From positions 1,364,001 to 1,428,000 of the forward strand of contig JAQOTA010000054.1 in NCBI GenBank assembly GCA_029532415.1: a stretch of 64,000 bases of DNA, written 5' to 3'. Below are positions 1 through 12,641 of this stretch, piece after piece. The notes beneath the pieces are model-generated. The model saw only the letters and a program-made list of their open reading frames with translations, was not told where the DNA came from and made no database searches. Origin of the DNA: Marasmius tenuissimus. Taxonomy: Eukaryota; Basidiomycota; Agaricomycetes; Agaricales; Marasmiaceae. Each line of letters opens with the position of its first letter. Positions within the stretch are counted from its first letter, which is position 1. Made by a program: the position numbers and the translations under genes.

Positions 1-2409
1 TTATAGCATCCATTTTGTCGTTTCTGCCTTCGGTAGAACGCGCTATTGCTCTCTGCGACACGTTTCTCGAGCATCTGTCATGGATGTTTCACATCGTTTC
101 TCGGCAGGAAGTGGTGGAGAGACTCATTCCAGCTGTTTACAAGCAGAAGGACATTCCATATGGCCCACACCAGCTTTCTCTCATGCTTGTCGTTATGGGT
201 ATTGGGGCATTGGTAGACCTCGAGCTGGAACCGTACAATCTGGAAGCACAACACTACTACCTACTCGCGCGTGCAGCCCTCGTTCTACAGCCCGTGTTGA
301 CGCAAGCTTCTATCATCACGGTCAAGGTATGTCCTGGGTTAGCCTCAAGAGGAGTCGTTCTACTCACCCTGCTGTATAGGCGGTACACTTGATGAGTATA
401 TATAACGGCATGAGCGGTAAAGAAAGCAACCTCGAGCGTTCCTATGCCTTACTGAACCTTGCGGGTCAAATTGCTACTCGAGTGAGTTCCTCAGCCTACT
501 CTTGTGGCCCGAATTCAAGTCTTACCGACCTTTGCAGATTGGCGTTCGTGCGTGCATCCTCTCTCCTCAAATGGCTAGCTACCTGTCGCTCATTCGTTCT
601 TTCTACCGTAGATGTGGACCCCTCAATGTGGAATTTCCAAGGGCGCGAGTTGTACGAGAGAAGAGTATATTTTTGGAACCTATTGTCGGCTACATTATGG
701 CAGGTAAGGATAAACCAAATGTCTCGGTAGTTTTACGGCTACTAATGTTTGCCATTGCAATGATTAGAGTTTGGTTACCGGACGCCCTCCAGCGATACTT
801 TCCAACTATATTGACTGCAAGATACCGACGGCCGAGGAAGAAGATAAGTTCCAACAGGGAGAAGTTCCTCTAGGATGTGGGTGTCTATTGGCTTTGGTCT
901 CGATGATACTGACTCCGTCTCCGTAAGTCGGCATCTGGGGGTTCCAAGCATCAACCGCATGTCTACTTCCTGTAGTTCGAGCCACATTAGGCACTAAACC
1001 ACCTCCGTATGAAGGGGTACTCGAGCTCGAACAGAAAATTCGTCAGTTTGTCACTCCACCTGCGGATGCTCAGGCACTTGCCGAGGGGACAGCACAGTCG
1101 ATGCGTCGTTTCGTGCGCTCTCATTATCAGGACCTCAGTTTAGTTACTTTGCTTATTATCTCGTGTCTTCCTCTCTGACGGTTGCCGACATTTCCCAGTG
1201 CTACTCTACCTTCATCGAGCGTTTTTCCTTCAAGCAATGACGGATTACCCCGAAAATCCATTACTCAGCCCATACGGCAAGTCTGTAACCACGGCCTACC
1301 ACAGCGCATGCGTGATTCTAGACGACACACGCTCGCAGTACACGAAAACACCCTTGCTTACTGCACGGGTGTGGAGGATATGGTCGTTTGCATTCGCAGC
1401 TGCGGTAGGTCCTCGAACTTCCTGTACGATATCCAAGCTCACCTTTACGGACAGGTCGTCGTCGGAACAGTCGCTATGAAGGGATTGCACCTCAACCTGC
1501 AGCCCCCGGCACTAGATACGCTGAGAATGACTTGTAACGTGTTCAGAAAAGCCGCGTCGATCAACAGTCGGGCGGCTAAGGCTCTGGTACGTTGTTCATT
1601 GAGCGGGTGAGGTCCTTTACCATTTCGCTGACCTGCTATTGTTTCGACAGCCGGTTCTTGAGATGATACTGCGAAAGGCACTTGACGCACAGAGAACCTA
1701 CGAGGGAAAAACCCAGAACCAGATCGTGATTCCCACATTGGCCTCTGCTTCTACTACTCTGGTGGGTCCTCCGACCCCAACTTATGAAAAGGACGAAATG
1801 TCGGTCATAGTCGGTCGGCCCACCGTCATCTACTCACGGAGGGACGAAAGCAAGTCCGCTTCGTCTTCACCTCGTTCGCGGGATCAGAGTACACCGAGTC
1901 GGATACAAAACGCCGCCGCCGCCGCTTCCACCCTTCCTGCCGATTCACTGTTATCGCAGCCCCTCACAAATATGCCGAGCTCGAACGAGCCGAGCAGTTC
2001 ATCTGCACCGTACAGCTCTTTCTCCGCGTACTCGCGAGCAGAGAGTTCATTCTCGAACCCATATCAGCCTTGCCCAGCAACTACGTCCACATTGTCTCAG
2101 TCTGACCTGTCAGAAGGCTGGGAGAGCCTTTTTCACGAGACGTCGTCTGGGCCAATATATCAACATCGGCTGAACTACCATGATTTCCATCCTGCGGGGG
2201 GAGGTCAACGGTACGACAGTAGTTATTCACATTCCCAACGACAGACACAGGAAGGATATGGGTCGGTGGATACAGTTGGATACCAGGCGCACGGACACGG
2301 ACACGGACCCAGTTATAATCTAGACGCGTCATACAACGACCGGTGGATGTCGTTCATGAACTACTCAGACGTCATGGAAAGCTTTGGCTCGGCTCATCCA
2401 CATCGGTAA
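1..2409 (+). CDS. Fungal-specific (Zn2Cys6-type) transcription factor, C-terminal part; 5' end outside window
   Basis: The translated exons carry the regulatory middle region found in fungal zinc-cluster transcription factors. A helical stretch runs from about position 15 to 326. An intron at 327-379 (AAG|gtatgt ... tatag|GCG) leads into a second exon (HLMSIYNGMSG...). Further exons hold the typical ERRVYFWNLLSATLWQ block near 650-705 and a following TGRPP-like segment. The last exon (about 1650-2409) is low-complexity: Ser/Pro/Ala-rich with an HGHGHG run, as in activation tails, and ends at TAA 2407-2409. The DNA-binding zinc cluster would lie upstream of position 1 and is not visible, so the zinc-cluster assignment rests on the middle domain alone. 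It converges with the peptidase gene that ends at 2477, leaving only 67 bp. Target genes cannot be inferred. Confidence 0.8.
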
Positions 2410-2476
2410 CATGATATATTTCACTTGGTTTGATCTGGCCACCATGTACATATCAGATATTGTACGTTTCGTAATT

Positions 2477-4715
2477 TCATGGTTTCTTGAACTCTTTCAA
2501 CCACTCCTTGACGAAACCGATCATCTCAGTGTGAATCTTGATGATCTCGGGTGGCTCGTCGTTGATGTTCGCAAGTCCGTTCTCGTCCCAGTGATGAACA
2601 GCGCCTGCGACCTGTGTTAGCGAGGCTCGAGTCAAAGGGGAACAGAGACACATACCAGGAATGAGCTTGAACGGCTGATTGATCGTATCCGGTCTGTCCT
2701 TGGCATAGTACTGACTGTGAGGGGTGTCGGGCCTCCAAGGGTCAACTGTGATATCGTGTGAGTACTAGTGTTGGAACCATTTTAGAATGTAGGTCCTTAC
2801 TTTCACCGTCGATAATCGCAAGCCGATCTTTTGCAATATCGAAATCACCCAACCTGTTGACCGACTCGACATCGGGAAGTTTCGGTACAGAGAAGAACTT
2901 CCCGGGGAGGTAAGCTTGAGCGCAGATTTTGTCGAGGTAATCGAGGGTCAACAGATCAGAAACGATGCGTGGTATCGTAGAATTGGGTGGCGCGGTCTAT
3001 AGAAAGAGCAGTCAGAATGGGCTGATAACGAGAGGGAAAGCACCAGACGTACGGTGAAATAACCCCACTGTGTGCACACTTGGAACTGCCACAACCTCCA
3101 ATCCTGATCGAGACCAGTGTCTTGGTAAACGGTATCGTTGTATGTACCAAAGCACTGTCGTGGAGAATGTCAACACTTCGCCCACTAGATGAGCAGTAGT
3201 ACGTACGACGTCTTGAGATCCTCTGCAACGCGAAACTACGCGCTAAGAAAATGTGCATCAGACAAAAGTCATCACAACGAAAAGGTATTTCTTGTCTACA
3301 CACCGTCTTGATGTAATTGCCGTAGTTCGCCAGCGCATAGTCAACAGCCAGTCCGTTCCCGATGGAGACTAATCGGCTTGGGTTCTCAAAGCCCAAATTC
3401 ACCGCTGAACGATCGATCCCTGCAGGTGGCTGGTTTATCGCATCACAAAAGGTGTCAAAACTCGTGCTTCCGATTGCAGGATCCCAATTCTTGCTTTGCC
3501 ATGCGCCGAGGGGGCTCTACAGAGGTGAAAGGTAAGTTGAGACTCAGCTCCGGTTTAAACGGGATAACCCACCGTGATCAAAGAAGCAAAATCGTCATCA
3601 TGGGTCAGATTGGTGATACCGAATTGCGCTTTCAGAGTCTTGCTTTGCGAACCTCCTTGCTTGAGGATGGCGTCAATTCGGTTGACCGAGCCTACAAGAT
3701 TGCTAGAGCAGGTGGCGTTGGCAGCGAGCCTGATGACGTCCATGTATTCCCAGTTGCTCAAGGCAGCATGTGTCACACCTTTGGAACGGTTCAGTCTCGC
3801 GGACCGTGCATTGTTTATAGAACGGCAGGGGACGTACCGCTGGAGGCGATGGCACCGAACACGAGCTCGGGGTAGAGAACGCGCATATGGGCTGAACGGG
3901 CACCAGCATATGAGCCCTAGTCACGGGTCGAAGAAGTTAAAAACAATTCGTGTGAAAATGGGGGAGGCAGACAGACCCCATAATATATCCAAGGGGTGCC
4001 TGGGGAAGTAAGATCCTCGTCAATGCCTGGGAACTTGACCTTGGCCATAAAGTTGGCGCTGTCAGCTGCAGCTTGATCATTGTTCAAAAACCTGCCATGC
4101 GGGCATGAGAAAACGAGCCGGAAATAGATAGTTATCTGACCTGAGTGAATCAGTGGTGAGATTTTGAGTCACGAAAGATGTGCCTAGACAGCAGAGGTCA
4201 GCAAGCATGGTGTCGAGCGAGATAGGTCCTCCAACCGTAGTATCTGTGCTCCAAAATGACGCCTACACCGCCTGTCGCATTGGATAGGATATCTACGATA
4301 CCCGTGTCCAGGAAGGGTAATCGGTCCTATAGGGAGTTGAGACGGATATGCGCAGCAGGCAGACAGAGCAATACCGTACCTCGCCGCTAGTTTCTCCACC
4401 GTCTAGGACGAATACGGGACCACCAGCACCTGCCTTGTAATGTCTAGTGCTGAACCAGTACCGTTGCTTGAAAGTCCCCTGCGATTTGTCAAAGTGGTCT
4501 ACTGGCTGCTCGAACCACTGTTCAGGAAACTCTTCTTGACGAGTCCGAACGTCTACGTTGCCGTTCTGAATGACAACGCGTCGAGCATCAGCTTTTCGAG
4601 GTTCATCCTTGTTGAGCCTCCATAGGTTGATGCTCTGACCACCCAAGTTGAGATTTTGGGCAGCGAGAGCAGAACCTGCTGAGACCAGAGATGCCAACAA
4701 GAGGGAGATCCTCAT
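2477..4715 (-). CDS. Secreted serine carboxypeptidase, family S28 (prolyl-carboxypeptidase/DPP-II-like)
   Basis: The start ATG at 4715 opens a signal peptide (MRISLLLASLVSAGSALA). After it comes the family's N-terminal pattern: WFEQPVDHFD, then the F-K-Q-R-Y-W segment, then GGPVFVLDGGE, interrupted by several short introns. The nucleophile loop is at about 3870-3925 complement and reads SYAGARSAHMRVLYPELVFGAIASSG-like, matching the S28 GGSYAG motif around the active Ser. The C-terminal exon holds AVHHWDENG, with the catalytic His, and ends ...EWLKEFKKP at TGA 2477. This is an extracellular or vacuolar peptidase that removes residues after proline in small peptides (family knowledge). It shares a 175-bp divergent promoter with the MYND gene. 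All catalytic landmarks I could locate are present. The exact exon borders in the middle are uncertain. Confidence 0.88.
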
Positions 4716-4890
4716 GGTTGAAAGGAAAGAAGGATCAAGTGGGTCACGGCGTCGGCTCACCGATCTGTATGAATGAACTTTGGTATCATGAGGGCAGTAA
4801 AGAAGCGCCGGTGAGTAAATAATACTCCGACCCATCTTGCCTTTCACCACCATCTTCTCCTCCTCCAATACCCTCAATACCCTTTTTCCG

Positions 4891-6154
4891 ATGGCAAAAC
4901 GGCAACCCAGGTACTCGCTATTCACGCCACCTACCCTGGAAATGTCAGAGCTCGTCAAGGACACGCTCGACCACGATAAAACCGACATGCTTATTGACAA
5001 ATGGCTCGAACATCGAGGACACCCCCACGACGCTTACCATGACTGGTTTATGGGCATTCGCGAGAGAAAACACGCACACAATCACAAGCAGACGCTGTTA
5101 TGGAATAAAGGAGAATTTGTTCCGGAAAATATCTTCTGCAGAACGGTCGACACTGGGAGATTGATACCCCTCGATAGAACATGGAAAACGCACGTCTATT
5201 ATCATCGGTCTATGCAAGATAGAAAGCTTCCCATGATGCCTGTTGTCTTCACTATGGTGCGTGAAATCAGTCTGCTCGTTCTCTTTTTCGTTGGTTCTCA
5301 AGATTGCATTTCTGTCAAATAGCTGCCTGAACTCATGCTTTTACGAGGCATGCACGACAATGGATGCGACGATATCTATATCATTGTCACCGATCTAAAG
5401 AAGCAGGAGATGGACGATGTGACCGAGTACTTCAAACTCGTTTGCCAACACACGTTTGGACGAGTATGCAAACCGAGTATAGAGCGACAGATTCAATACG
5501 AAAGTGAGTGGCACAAGGCCCCTTTTTTCTCCCCTGAGGACAACAATGGCTAATTTCCTTATTCCATTTTTACGCCACAAAGACATGCGGATAACACACA
5601 CCCTTCATCGTCATCGGCGGTTACCTTGTTTTCCCCAAATCGATCTCACATTCCGTGCACTGCTTTATGAGAAGAAACCACGCTTCCTTATCCTGTTCTC
5701 GCACCAGACGACATCCTACTCTCAGATCCTCTTTACCCATCCCTCGTATGTTCCCGATGAGGACATCTTCTACGATTACCCTACTGGTTGCCCCAATCCA
5801 TGCTGCACAGACGACTGTGAGATGATCCGTTTCCCTCGACGTGGTCCTGAAACCGCTGCTGTACTTGACATCAAGCGAGTCGGAAAGTTTGGGAAGAAAG
5901 TGAAGGAGCGCATGATGTGCAACTGGATCGAATGCGACATATGCTTCTCGGAAGAACCTGCACCTGGTTTCCCAAAAGCGAGCGACAGAGACGGGAGCAC
6001 GGAAGGGTCCGAGGAATCGATGAACAGCAAACGCAAGGTTGGGACGGTACCGGGTCAGCTCTGCAGCAAGTGCCGGCTGGTGAGGTATTGTTCCCCCGAA
6101 CACCAGAAGAACGATTGGGAAGAACACAAACGAGTTTGTGTGAAGATGGCCTAG
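4891..6154 (+). CDS. MYND zinc-finger protein with a split finger
   Basis: The first ATG in the coding frame is at 4891 (MAKRQPRYSLF); the longer open frame upstream begins at a TTG. The N-terminal ~200 residues belong to no domain I recognise. An intron at about 5255-5322 (CTATG|gtgcgt ... aatag|CTGCC) joins the first two exons, and another intron lies near 5503-5580. The C-terminus has conserved-looking text (YDYPTGCPNP, FPRRGPETAAVLDIKRVGKFG) and then a MYND finger: CDIC near 5935, then CSKCRLVRYC...HQKNDWEEHKRVC near 6065-6145. The two halves are separated by about 38 mostly polar residues, much longer than the usual MYND spacing. The Cys/His set looks complete, so zinc binding is likely; MYND fingers usually mediate protein-protein contacts. 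Function is unknown. No SET domain is visible. Confidence 0.72.
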
Positions 6155-7038
6155 GGCATGGTTGCCAGGTGCCTCCCCCTCCGTCTTCATTCCGCACACC
6201 CATGTGCGCGCGAAAAATCGCTCACTGCCTTTTTGTACCTCTTATGTATCTTATCCCTTATTTCTTCCTTCCTTTCTCTCCCTCTTCATTCTGCGTAATT
6301 ATTGTTTCTTTCGCCAGATCTTCCATTTATTCTCGCAACGATCCGCCTCGCATATGACTCTCGATAGTCTGCTTCTCGGACTCTCTGCCTCACAAGCATT
6401 TGTTGTATACGCACTTTTGTTCATCCTTTGTACTCACCACGTGTATTATTTTCTGCCGTAGCCTTCATGGCTTTACCTTCGTTGATCTTCACGCTTACGA
6501 TTCCAAATTCTGACACTTTTATGACAATACAACACCGTCGATGCATTTACGATTTCTGGCATAGAGACCACGCCGTTTTCAGCACAATTCTCGATAGGCT
6601 GCGTTTGGTTCGAAAGACGATTAGGCGAGGGTGGGCAGATCGAGAACGGGTGTCTAGACCGAAGAGAGATACCTCGAGCAAGTCTCTCGCAGGAAGGTAG
6701 AGGTTCACGTTCGACGCCACAGCGCTGCCCAGATTAGCTTGTACAGCCTGAGTGCGAGTGTCGAAACTTTTCCTATTCAATCCTTTTGTCCTGGGCGACA
6801 AATGTAGGCCCACGATAGCTTCGCGGTAGGTTGTGGGAACCTCTGAACGTGTCGTCGCCTTATAGTGCATTCCTTTCGAGGTGAACAACTCTAAAAGATT
6901 CGTATGTGTTTGTGCGTCGCGCACAGTCAAGACAAAGACTATATAATGAGTGTACGCTACATACATGTACTACAATAACCTAGGATCTACTGTAAACCAA
7001 ACGAGAGAACGCCTAATACCGAAAACAAACCATGGAAC
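6155..7038. other. Intergenic, convergent 3' ends (about 0.9 kb)
   Basis: This stretch separates the MYND gene from the convergent GPI-protein gene. Pyrimidine-rich sequence follows the MYND stop (6230-6310), consistent with a 3' UTR. A 139-codon minus-strand open frame (6547-6966) is present, but I see no domain, signal peptide or splice logic in it, so it is not called. Confidence 0.5.
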
Positions 7039-7863
7039 CTAAATGAATAGAGCAAGAGCTCCAGCGCCGACAATACCAGCAAGGCCACCTGCGACGCCAA
7101 AGGCGGCACTAGCACCGTTGTTGTTGGCGGTAGCTCCACCAGACGGCGAAGAGGACGCGCCAGACTTGGATGCCGATGAAGCCTTACTACCACTGGCAGA
7201 GGCGGAAGAGATCCTAGCGGCGGGAGGAGCGGTAATCTGGGATGGGTTGGCAAGCGTAGCTGTCTTGGTGATGGTAACTCCGGTGGGTGGGGCCACAGTC
7301 GAGCTTTGAGAGTTGCAAGCCGCGATGATACCTGAAGAGAGACTAAGAATACATCCACAGTAGCCAGCGTGTTGGAGACATACCACCAATCTGCTCCTCG
7401 AGAGCCTCAGCCTCATCATTGAGACTGTTAGTCCTCCTGCAGGAAGCACAAGCAGCGAGAGTGTTGATGCTACGCGACTGACAGAAACAGGCGAGGGAGT
7501 TGGCCTCGTTGTGGCAGCTCTACACAAGCGCATATAGTCGGTACTCGAGTGCAAAATGAAGAAAATAAAACACGCACGCTGTAGACTACAGATGCAGAAT
7601 CACAAGGCGAGAGACAGGGGTCCGCAGAACCACTCGCCGTGCTGCTAGCGGACGTGGAGTGAGAGGCATCGGAACTCGAGTCGACGATGGTGGTGGAGGT
7701 CTCGGGCGTGCCGGTGGCTTCCTCTTGACGCTTGCCGACGTGGGCGGTGACTGAAAGATCGACCAGAAAGAAGACAAGTACAATGAGCGCGTGATCGCCA
7801 GCGATGTCGATAACTCTTACCAGAGGCAATGGCGAGGGCAGAGAGGATCAAGAAGGAACGCAT
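7039..7863 (-). CDS. Small secreted, Ser-rich, eight-cysteine protein with GPI-anchor signal
   Basis: The ATG at 7863 starts a signal peptide (MRSFLILSALAIAS), followed by an intron. The mature part starts VTAHVGKRQEEATGTPE, a Thr/Ser-rich region with a possible KR processing site. It is followed by a compact segment with eight cysteines (order DPC, SPC, SSC, LAC, FC, AAC, ASC, AAC), spread over three exons. A long Ser/Ala/Gly-rich stalk then ends in a hydrophobic tail (FGVAGGLAGIVGAGALALFI) directly before the stop at 7039, the layout expected of a GPI-anchored wall or plasma-membrane protein. The eight-Cys content recalls CFEM proteins, but the spacing and the CFEM Asp are not convincing, so I do not assign that family. 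A TATA-like box lies 76 bp upstream. Orthologues are likely in other agarics; the role is unknown. Confidence 0.72.
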
Positions 7864-9188
7864 GGTGATGATTGTGGTGGTCGTGGTGGTGGTAAAGAAA
7901 GAAGGAGGGGATGGGGAACCCAGAAGTACGCGGTCGACCTTTATATCCTCCAGGATGCACACAGATTACTCGATTTGGATAAACTTACCTATCACTCCTG
8001 AACCTGACATGAACGATCGGTGGGTTTGTGTCAAAATCTTTGGGCCTGTGCAAAGGAAGCAAAGGAATCTATCGGAATCAAAGCCGCAGGAGATTCATGA
8101 CTGGTGACAGACAGCTACAGAACACGTTATAGGCGTTGATAGCAGAAAGTGAGCCATACCGATTCCAGTGGGTGCTGGTAGGCGCAGACGAGACACGCGT
8201 GGGAATCGGGTACAATCGATCTCGCACTGCGAAAATTGTCTCACGGTCCCACCTTCGCTCCTCCGTCTCGCCCGACATGGACAACCACAGAAATTGCGCT
8301 TCAAATTGGACTCACAAATACTTCTTCAGTTCTCTAGGCTGCGACAAAAGCCTCTCCGGGCCACACATGCTCCGTAATTCTTGTCAAATTCCCGACGGCC
8401 ACCGTCGTTGGGCGCCGCTGTCAGCAATAGACGCTTCGAATTGCTTGCGGGGATTTAGACGAAACCTTCATACGCTTGGAAGCTCTTTCTGTGGTTTTCT
8501 GCGCGCTACGCTGGCACTCCGCACTGGATAAGTCACTCAGCGACCTATAGCTTCATTCATAACGTTCAAGATTCACATCGTACGACATCCGACGTCTCTG
8601 AATGGATGCTGGCACCTTCCTAGTACCATCCATGTCTATCGCTTTCCATGGTATTCTCTACCAAAATGCGATGCGGTAGGCACCCTATTCGCGGTAACAA
8701 AACTTGTTTCCCCTGAGCCTGAGCACAAGCGACGCGCACAGTGCACATTTCCGCCGGGCGAGTCCTCTGCGGGCATTGTTACTACACTGACATAGACAGG
8801 GTCTTTCAAGGGGTAGCGACCGAGAAAATCGCTGTCTTCCGTTTAATTATAAGAAGACGGAGACAAGACCAGAAGGAGTTCAATACCACGCAAGTGCCTT
8901 GAGGCGATCCACATAAGTCTTCGGGATCGTGAGGCGCTCCGTGCAAGCGAGAAATCACCGACGGAGTGGCTGGTCCTAGTATAGGCTGTGAGAGTCGAAT
9001 TTGAAGCCAAGAACGTCGACAAATAATCAAATGGGCTCGAGTCTGTGGGCATTCGTTATCAAAATAAATGTCGTCAGACCATTCTAAATTGAGCTGTATA
9101 GAGTCTTCTACAGTCCTTGGTAAGTCCATGTTGTAATGTAAAATGTCCGTGTAGCAGAGCAAGGGAAATCGTCCAACTCCTTGTTTCT
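7864..9188. other. Intergenic (about 1.3 kb), nothing recognised
   Basis: This lies between the GPI-protein promoter and the 3' end of the GH16 gene, both on the minus strand. Open frames here (for example a 131-codon plus-strand frame at 8136-8531) start at non-ATG codons and show no protein-like features. A purine-rich run (7880-7915) lies in the 5' UTR or promoter of the GPI gene. I saw no RNA gene or repeat. Confidence 0.5.
7939..7945 (-). promoter_or_regulatory. TATA-like box of the GPI-protein gene
   Basis: TATAAAG on the minus strand, 76-82 bp upstream of the ATG at 7863. The spacing fits a core promoter of a strongly expressed secreted-protein gene. Assignment is by position and sequence only. 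Confidence 0.45.
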
Positions 9189-11686
9189 CTAACACTGATC
9201 GACCAGTCGATTCTTTGGCCACTGCTGTCCATACTGATCCCACGTTGTTAAATTGGCGTTGGTGTAGGCTTCTTTGAACCTTCACAAACAAAAACACAAC
9301 GATCAGAACCGGAGGATAAGCGGCCCGTCAAAAAAACAACACTTACTCCTCGATATACGCCTGCGTCGGGAACTCCTTAGGATCGCACCCAATATTGATT
9401 TGGTCTGGATGCTGATATACCCGGATGTAGTCCACGTACATATGTGCGGGAAAAACGAGATTCTCCAGATCGACACCTCCGAAGTTATGCGACATCCCGA
9501 CGTTGGTGATGATATACTGCAGATCGAAGGTGGAAATTGTCCAAATCAGATCCTGTCTAGTGATAGGAGTGAGGAATAATCCTACCATGGGCTCTTGAGG
9601 GACTGGTCGATCGCTAATCTCTACTCTAGGATCCGCACCTAGGCCCTTGCCCATTACTGTACAAGCTTTCTTACCGTCGTTTATCCAGCTGATGTACTAA
9701 TTCCAAGAAAACGAATAAACAAACATCTGGGATATGATGACGATAGAACGACGAATGCCTTACCGAATCGTCGTAACCAGGCTTATACTCAAACCCATAA
9801 ATCGTGAAGCATGGGTCAGGCATTTGACTGTAACATTGTTGGTCTGTGCGGGACATGTCAAAGTAGGACTTTGTACGGGGAGAAATGAGTCCTACTGGTT
9901 TTGCTAACACAAGACACCGCCTGCTGCAAGACGCCACCCAGGTAACTATTGAGCTCCGTTATAGTGGGGTCGTCTATGGTGAAGTTTTCGGGACCGTCGA
10001 ACCATTCGTATTTATAATTGAAAGGCTACGAAAGACGCATCATCAACGACGTCGCCTGAATTGAGGAAAATCATGACTTACAGCCCACTGACCAGACTGG
10101 GACACGTCTCCCACCGGCGTTGATGATCCAGGGGCAGCGAAGTTGTGTCCGACTTGAGCCTCTATCATATCAATTTCGGGAGCTGAACGGCCAACATACG
10201 TCCCATCACTATGGACTGGACCAGGATGTGGCTCCCCGGGGCATGTACACCTAGACAAGCGCTGTCCAGGAAGATAGGAAAGGGCACCTCCGAATTGCTT
10301 ATCGTTGCCAGTAGTCGCCAAGTACGGAAGACCGTTCAGCGTCTGATTTGGTAGCGTCCCGACGTCACAAGAGTCGTAAGAATACGGCCACTGACATGTG
10401 GTGATAAACCTATCGTAAATCGTTTGAGTTTTTATAGTAATACTCACTGTCCCATGGTTGGTCGCGCCATGACCTGCTCGTCCTAGATACATTTCATGCT
10501 CAGTCATCATCATGAGACGCATGGAAGACAGGAAGCTCAACGCACCAAGATTTCCCATCGTCCACACTCCAGGCCAAAGTCCAGCAACATCAGATCGTCC
10601 TGGCAGCATGATGTTTGCAACAATCAGACCCCCAGTAAAACAGAACTTATTCCAGGTCGACATCATTCCGCCCATGTAATCCTTGTCATGGTTCCGCGTC
10701 GCGGAAAGTGTTATCTTGAGCGATCCATTCTCTGTTATAAGCCCCGCGGGGTCGTACCACTCCATGTTGTTGGTCTTCAAGTGAATTTTGGGTCAGTATC
10801 AGCCACGCCAGAAAATTATATGTGGGACTCACTCCCCAGTAGTGCAAGTCGAGGGCCTCCCAGTATGGATCGTCTCCGGGATAGAACGTCCGGCCTTCTT
10901 GATTGAACTCGTCACTGAACACCAATTGCAGCTGCGTGGTCTTATCATGGAAAGAAGTAATGGTATAAGCTTCCGGAGGGGTATCTACGTCGATAAGTCC
11001 ACCTTGTCCTGGTATCTCCGGGACCTGTAGACAACAGATTCAACACAGTCTTCGACGGGAAATGCATGCGACTCACCTGCCCCGAGGCATTTATCCCGCC
11101 AAGACCGAATCCACCGCGTTTTGACATGGCTTTATTGTGTATAAAGGCGTAGATAGGGTAGCCAGCGCTATGATACGGGACCTATAAGCACGTAGATAAG
11201 TAGCAATGAACGAGGGGACGTACAAAAGAGCCAATACACCGATTACAAGGACGGCCAAACACCCAATATTAGACAATGCACGAGTGTTCAAGCGTCCTTT
11301 CTTATGGTCGCAACTCTCATCCAGATTTCGGTCATTGAGGTCTACACCCCAGCTTCGGGGGTCAGGGGACAGCTTGAACTACCATAGTTTTCGGGACAAA
11401 TGATGGATGTGAGTAGGTACCGGGGGACTCGTTGACCAGGATTTACCTTGTCTGTGAGCCTCTCGGACGCCGCTGGACTTCGTCTGCTACTCGGCATAGC
11501 TGTGTACTGTGAGTCTGGTTGCTGTGGTAGGAGATGTGAGAAGCTAAAGAATCGATCTGGTCGAAGAGTATTGGGACGAACCAGTGAGGAGGCTGAGGAA
11601 TGCCTTTCGCGTGCATATTGCGAAGCCACCGCTGGTCGGATGGGTCCGCCTTGTGTTTGTTGTATATCAAAGTAAGGAGAGGACAT
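9189..11686 (-). CDS. SKN1/KRE6-type beta-glucan synthesis-associated protein (GH16 fold, type II membrane)
   Basis: The ATG at 11686 begins an ~80-residue Ser/Pro-rich cytosolic tail. After the first intron the frame reads LSPDPRSWGVDL..., then a single membrane anchor (IGCLAVLVIGVLALLYV, about 11215-11265). The luminal part follows: GYPIYAFIHNKA, FGLGGINASGQ, LVFSDEFNQEGRTFYPGDDPYW, WYDPAGLITENGSL, LWPGVWTMGNLGRAGHGAT. The GH16-like acid triad is visible as EIDMIEAQVG near 10150-10185. The protein ends PWPKN-like (QWPKNRLVDQC) at TAG 9189. One intron is exactly resolved: ATCGAGGA|gtaagt ... aaag|AGCC rebuilds YIEEAYTN. Yeast Kre6/Skn1 act in the ER/Golgi in beta-1,6-glucan synthesis (family knowledge). 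Length and domain order match the family, and no key residue is missing. Confidence 0.92.
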
Positions 11687-12641
11687 AGAGGATGGGAAAG
11701 GAGCGACTGATTACAAGGCAGAGCAAACAGATAAATAGTGGGAAAGAGAGAGAGGTCTGAAGGCGATGTGAACTTTCTTCCCAGTGCCCCCCACCTGCCT
11801 CTCGCGCTCACGCCAAGTGATTATGTGGCTCCAGCACGGCGAACTCTTTCCGAGCCCTTTGCCACTGGGAGTTGCCGTACTATGTACGTTGACGTGGAAA
11901 TAGGATCAACCCCGATGAACCTCCCCACTTGGGGGTCCCATGTCAACCCCGTAAATTGCAAAAAGACACAGCTGAGGCAATCAGGAATTGGGAGGAGTCG
12001 AAGCGCTGGGCTCAGGCTGCAGGCTCATTCAGGAAGAGTACATACTCGGCCGACCTCGGAAAAGGTAGAACGACCTACTGTCGGGCCACAGTCTGCCACA
12101 TTGCCGAACTTGGAAAACAAACCCTAACAAGCCTCTCGATATCATAAGGAATTTCAAATTTAATTTTGCCTTGATTCGCTTATTGAGCGTCCGAGACTCG
12201 AGTACGACTTCGAACTCATTCGGAAGAGGTGAGCTGCGAGCATATCGCAGTTCACTGTGATGTTGGTTGGGGTTAGACGCAAGTGAAGAATAAAAGGTGG
12301 TGGTTGTGAGTTGAAGTGTATCGGGAAAAGCCGAGGGCGTACAACGTTCTGTCAACCGGAAAAACCTCGGAGTCGTGTTTGTTTGTTCCCTTGGCAACGT
12401 CCAATGAAAGCCGCAGCAACGAATCCGATCTGATTCTGAGTTCTCCTCACAAACGTCACCTTGAACAGACGACCATCCGCATTCCAGCGTCCTCGCATCC
12501 AAGTCGCGCCGGGTCATTGAGTACTCCATTGCAAAAATGTTCACAGTCTGACTAGGACAATAAATAAGTACATACCGTAACTACTCGCTATAAACTATCG
12601 TCCGACTCTCAAGAGCCACGACTTTACACAACCTCACTCAC
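11687..12641. other. Intergenic (about 1 kb), nothing recognised
   Basis: Promoter side of the SKN1/KRE6 gene and 3' side of the hydrolase gene. The longest open frame (12029-12544, minus) opens with GTG and has no recognisable features. Short CT/GA-rich patches near 11700-11760 fit a 5' UTR. Confidence 0.5.

Noticed and set aside
6547..6966. 139-codon minus-strand open frame with ATG
   Set aside because: No signal, domain or composition bias; it lies in convergent 3' sequence. A chance frame is the simpler reading.
12029..12544. 171-codon minus-strand open frame
   Set aside because: It opens with GTG, has no recognisable features, and lies in a normal spacer.
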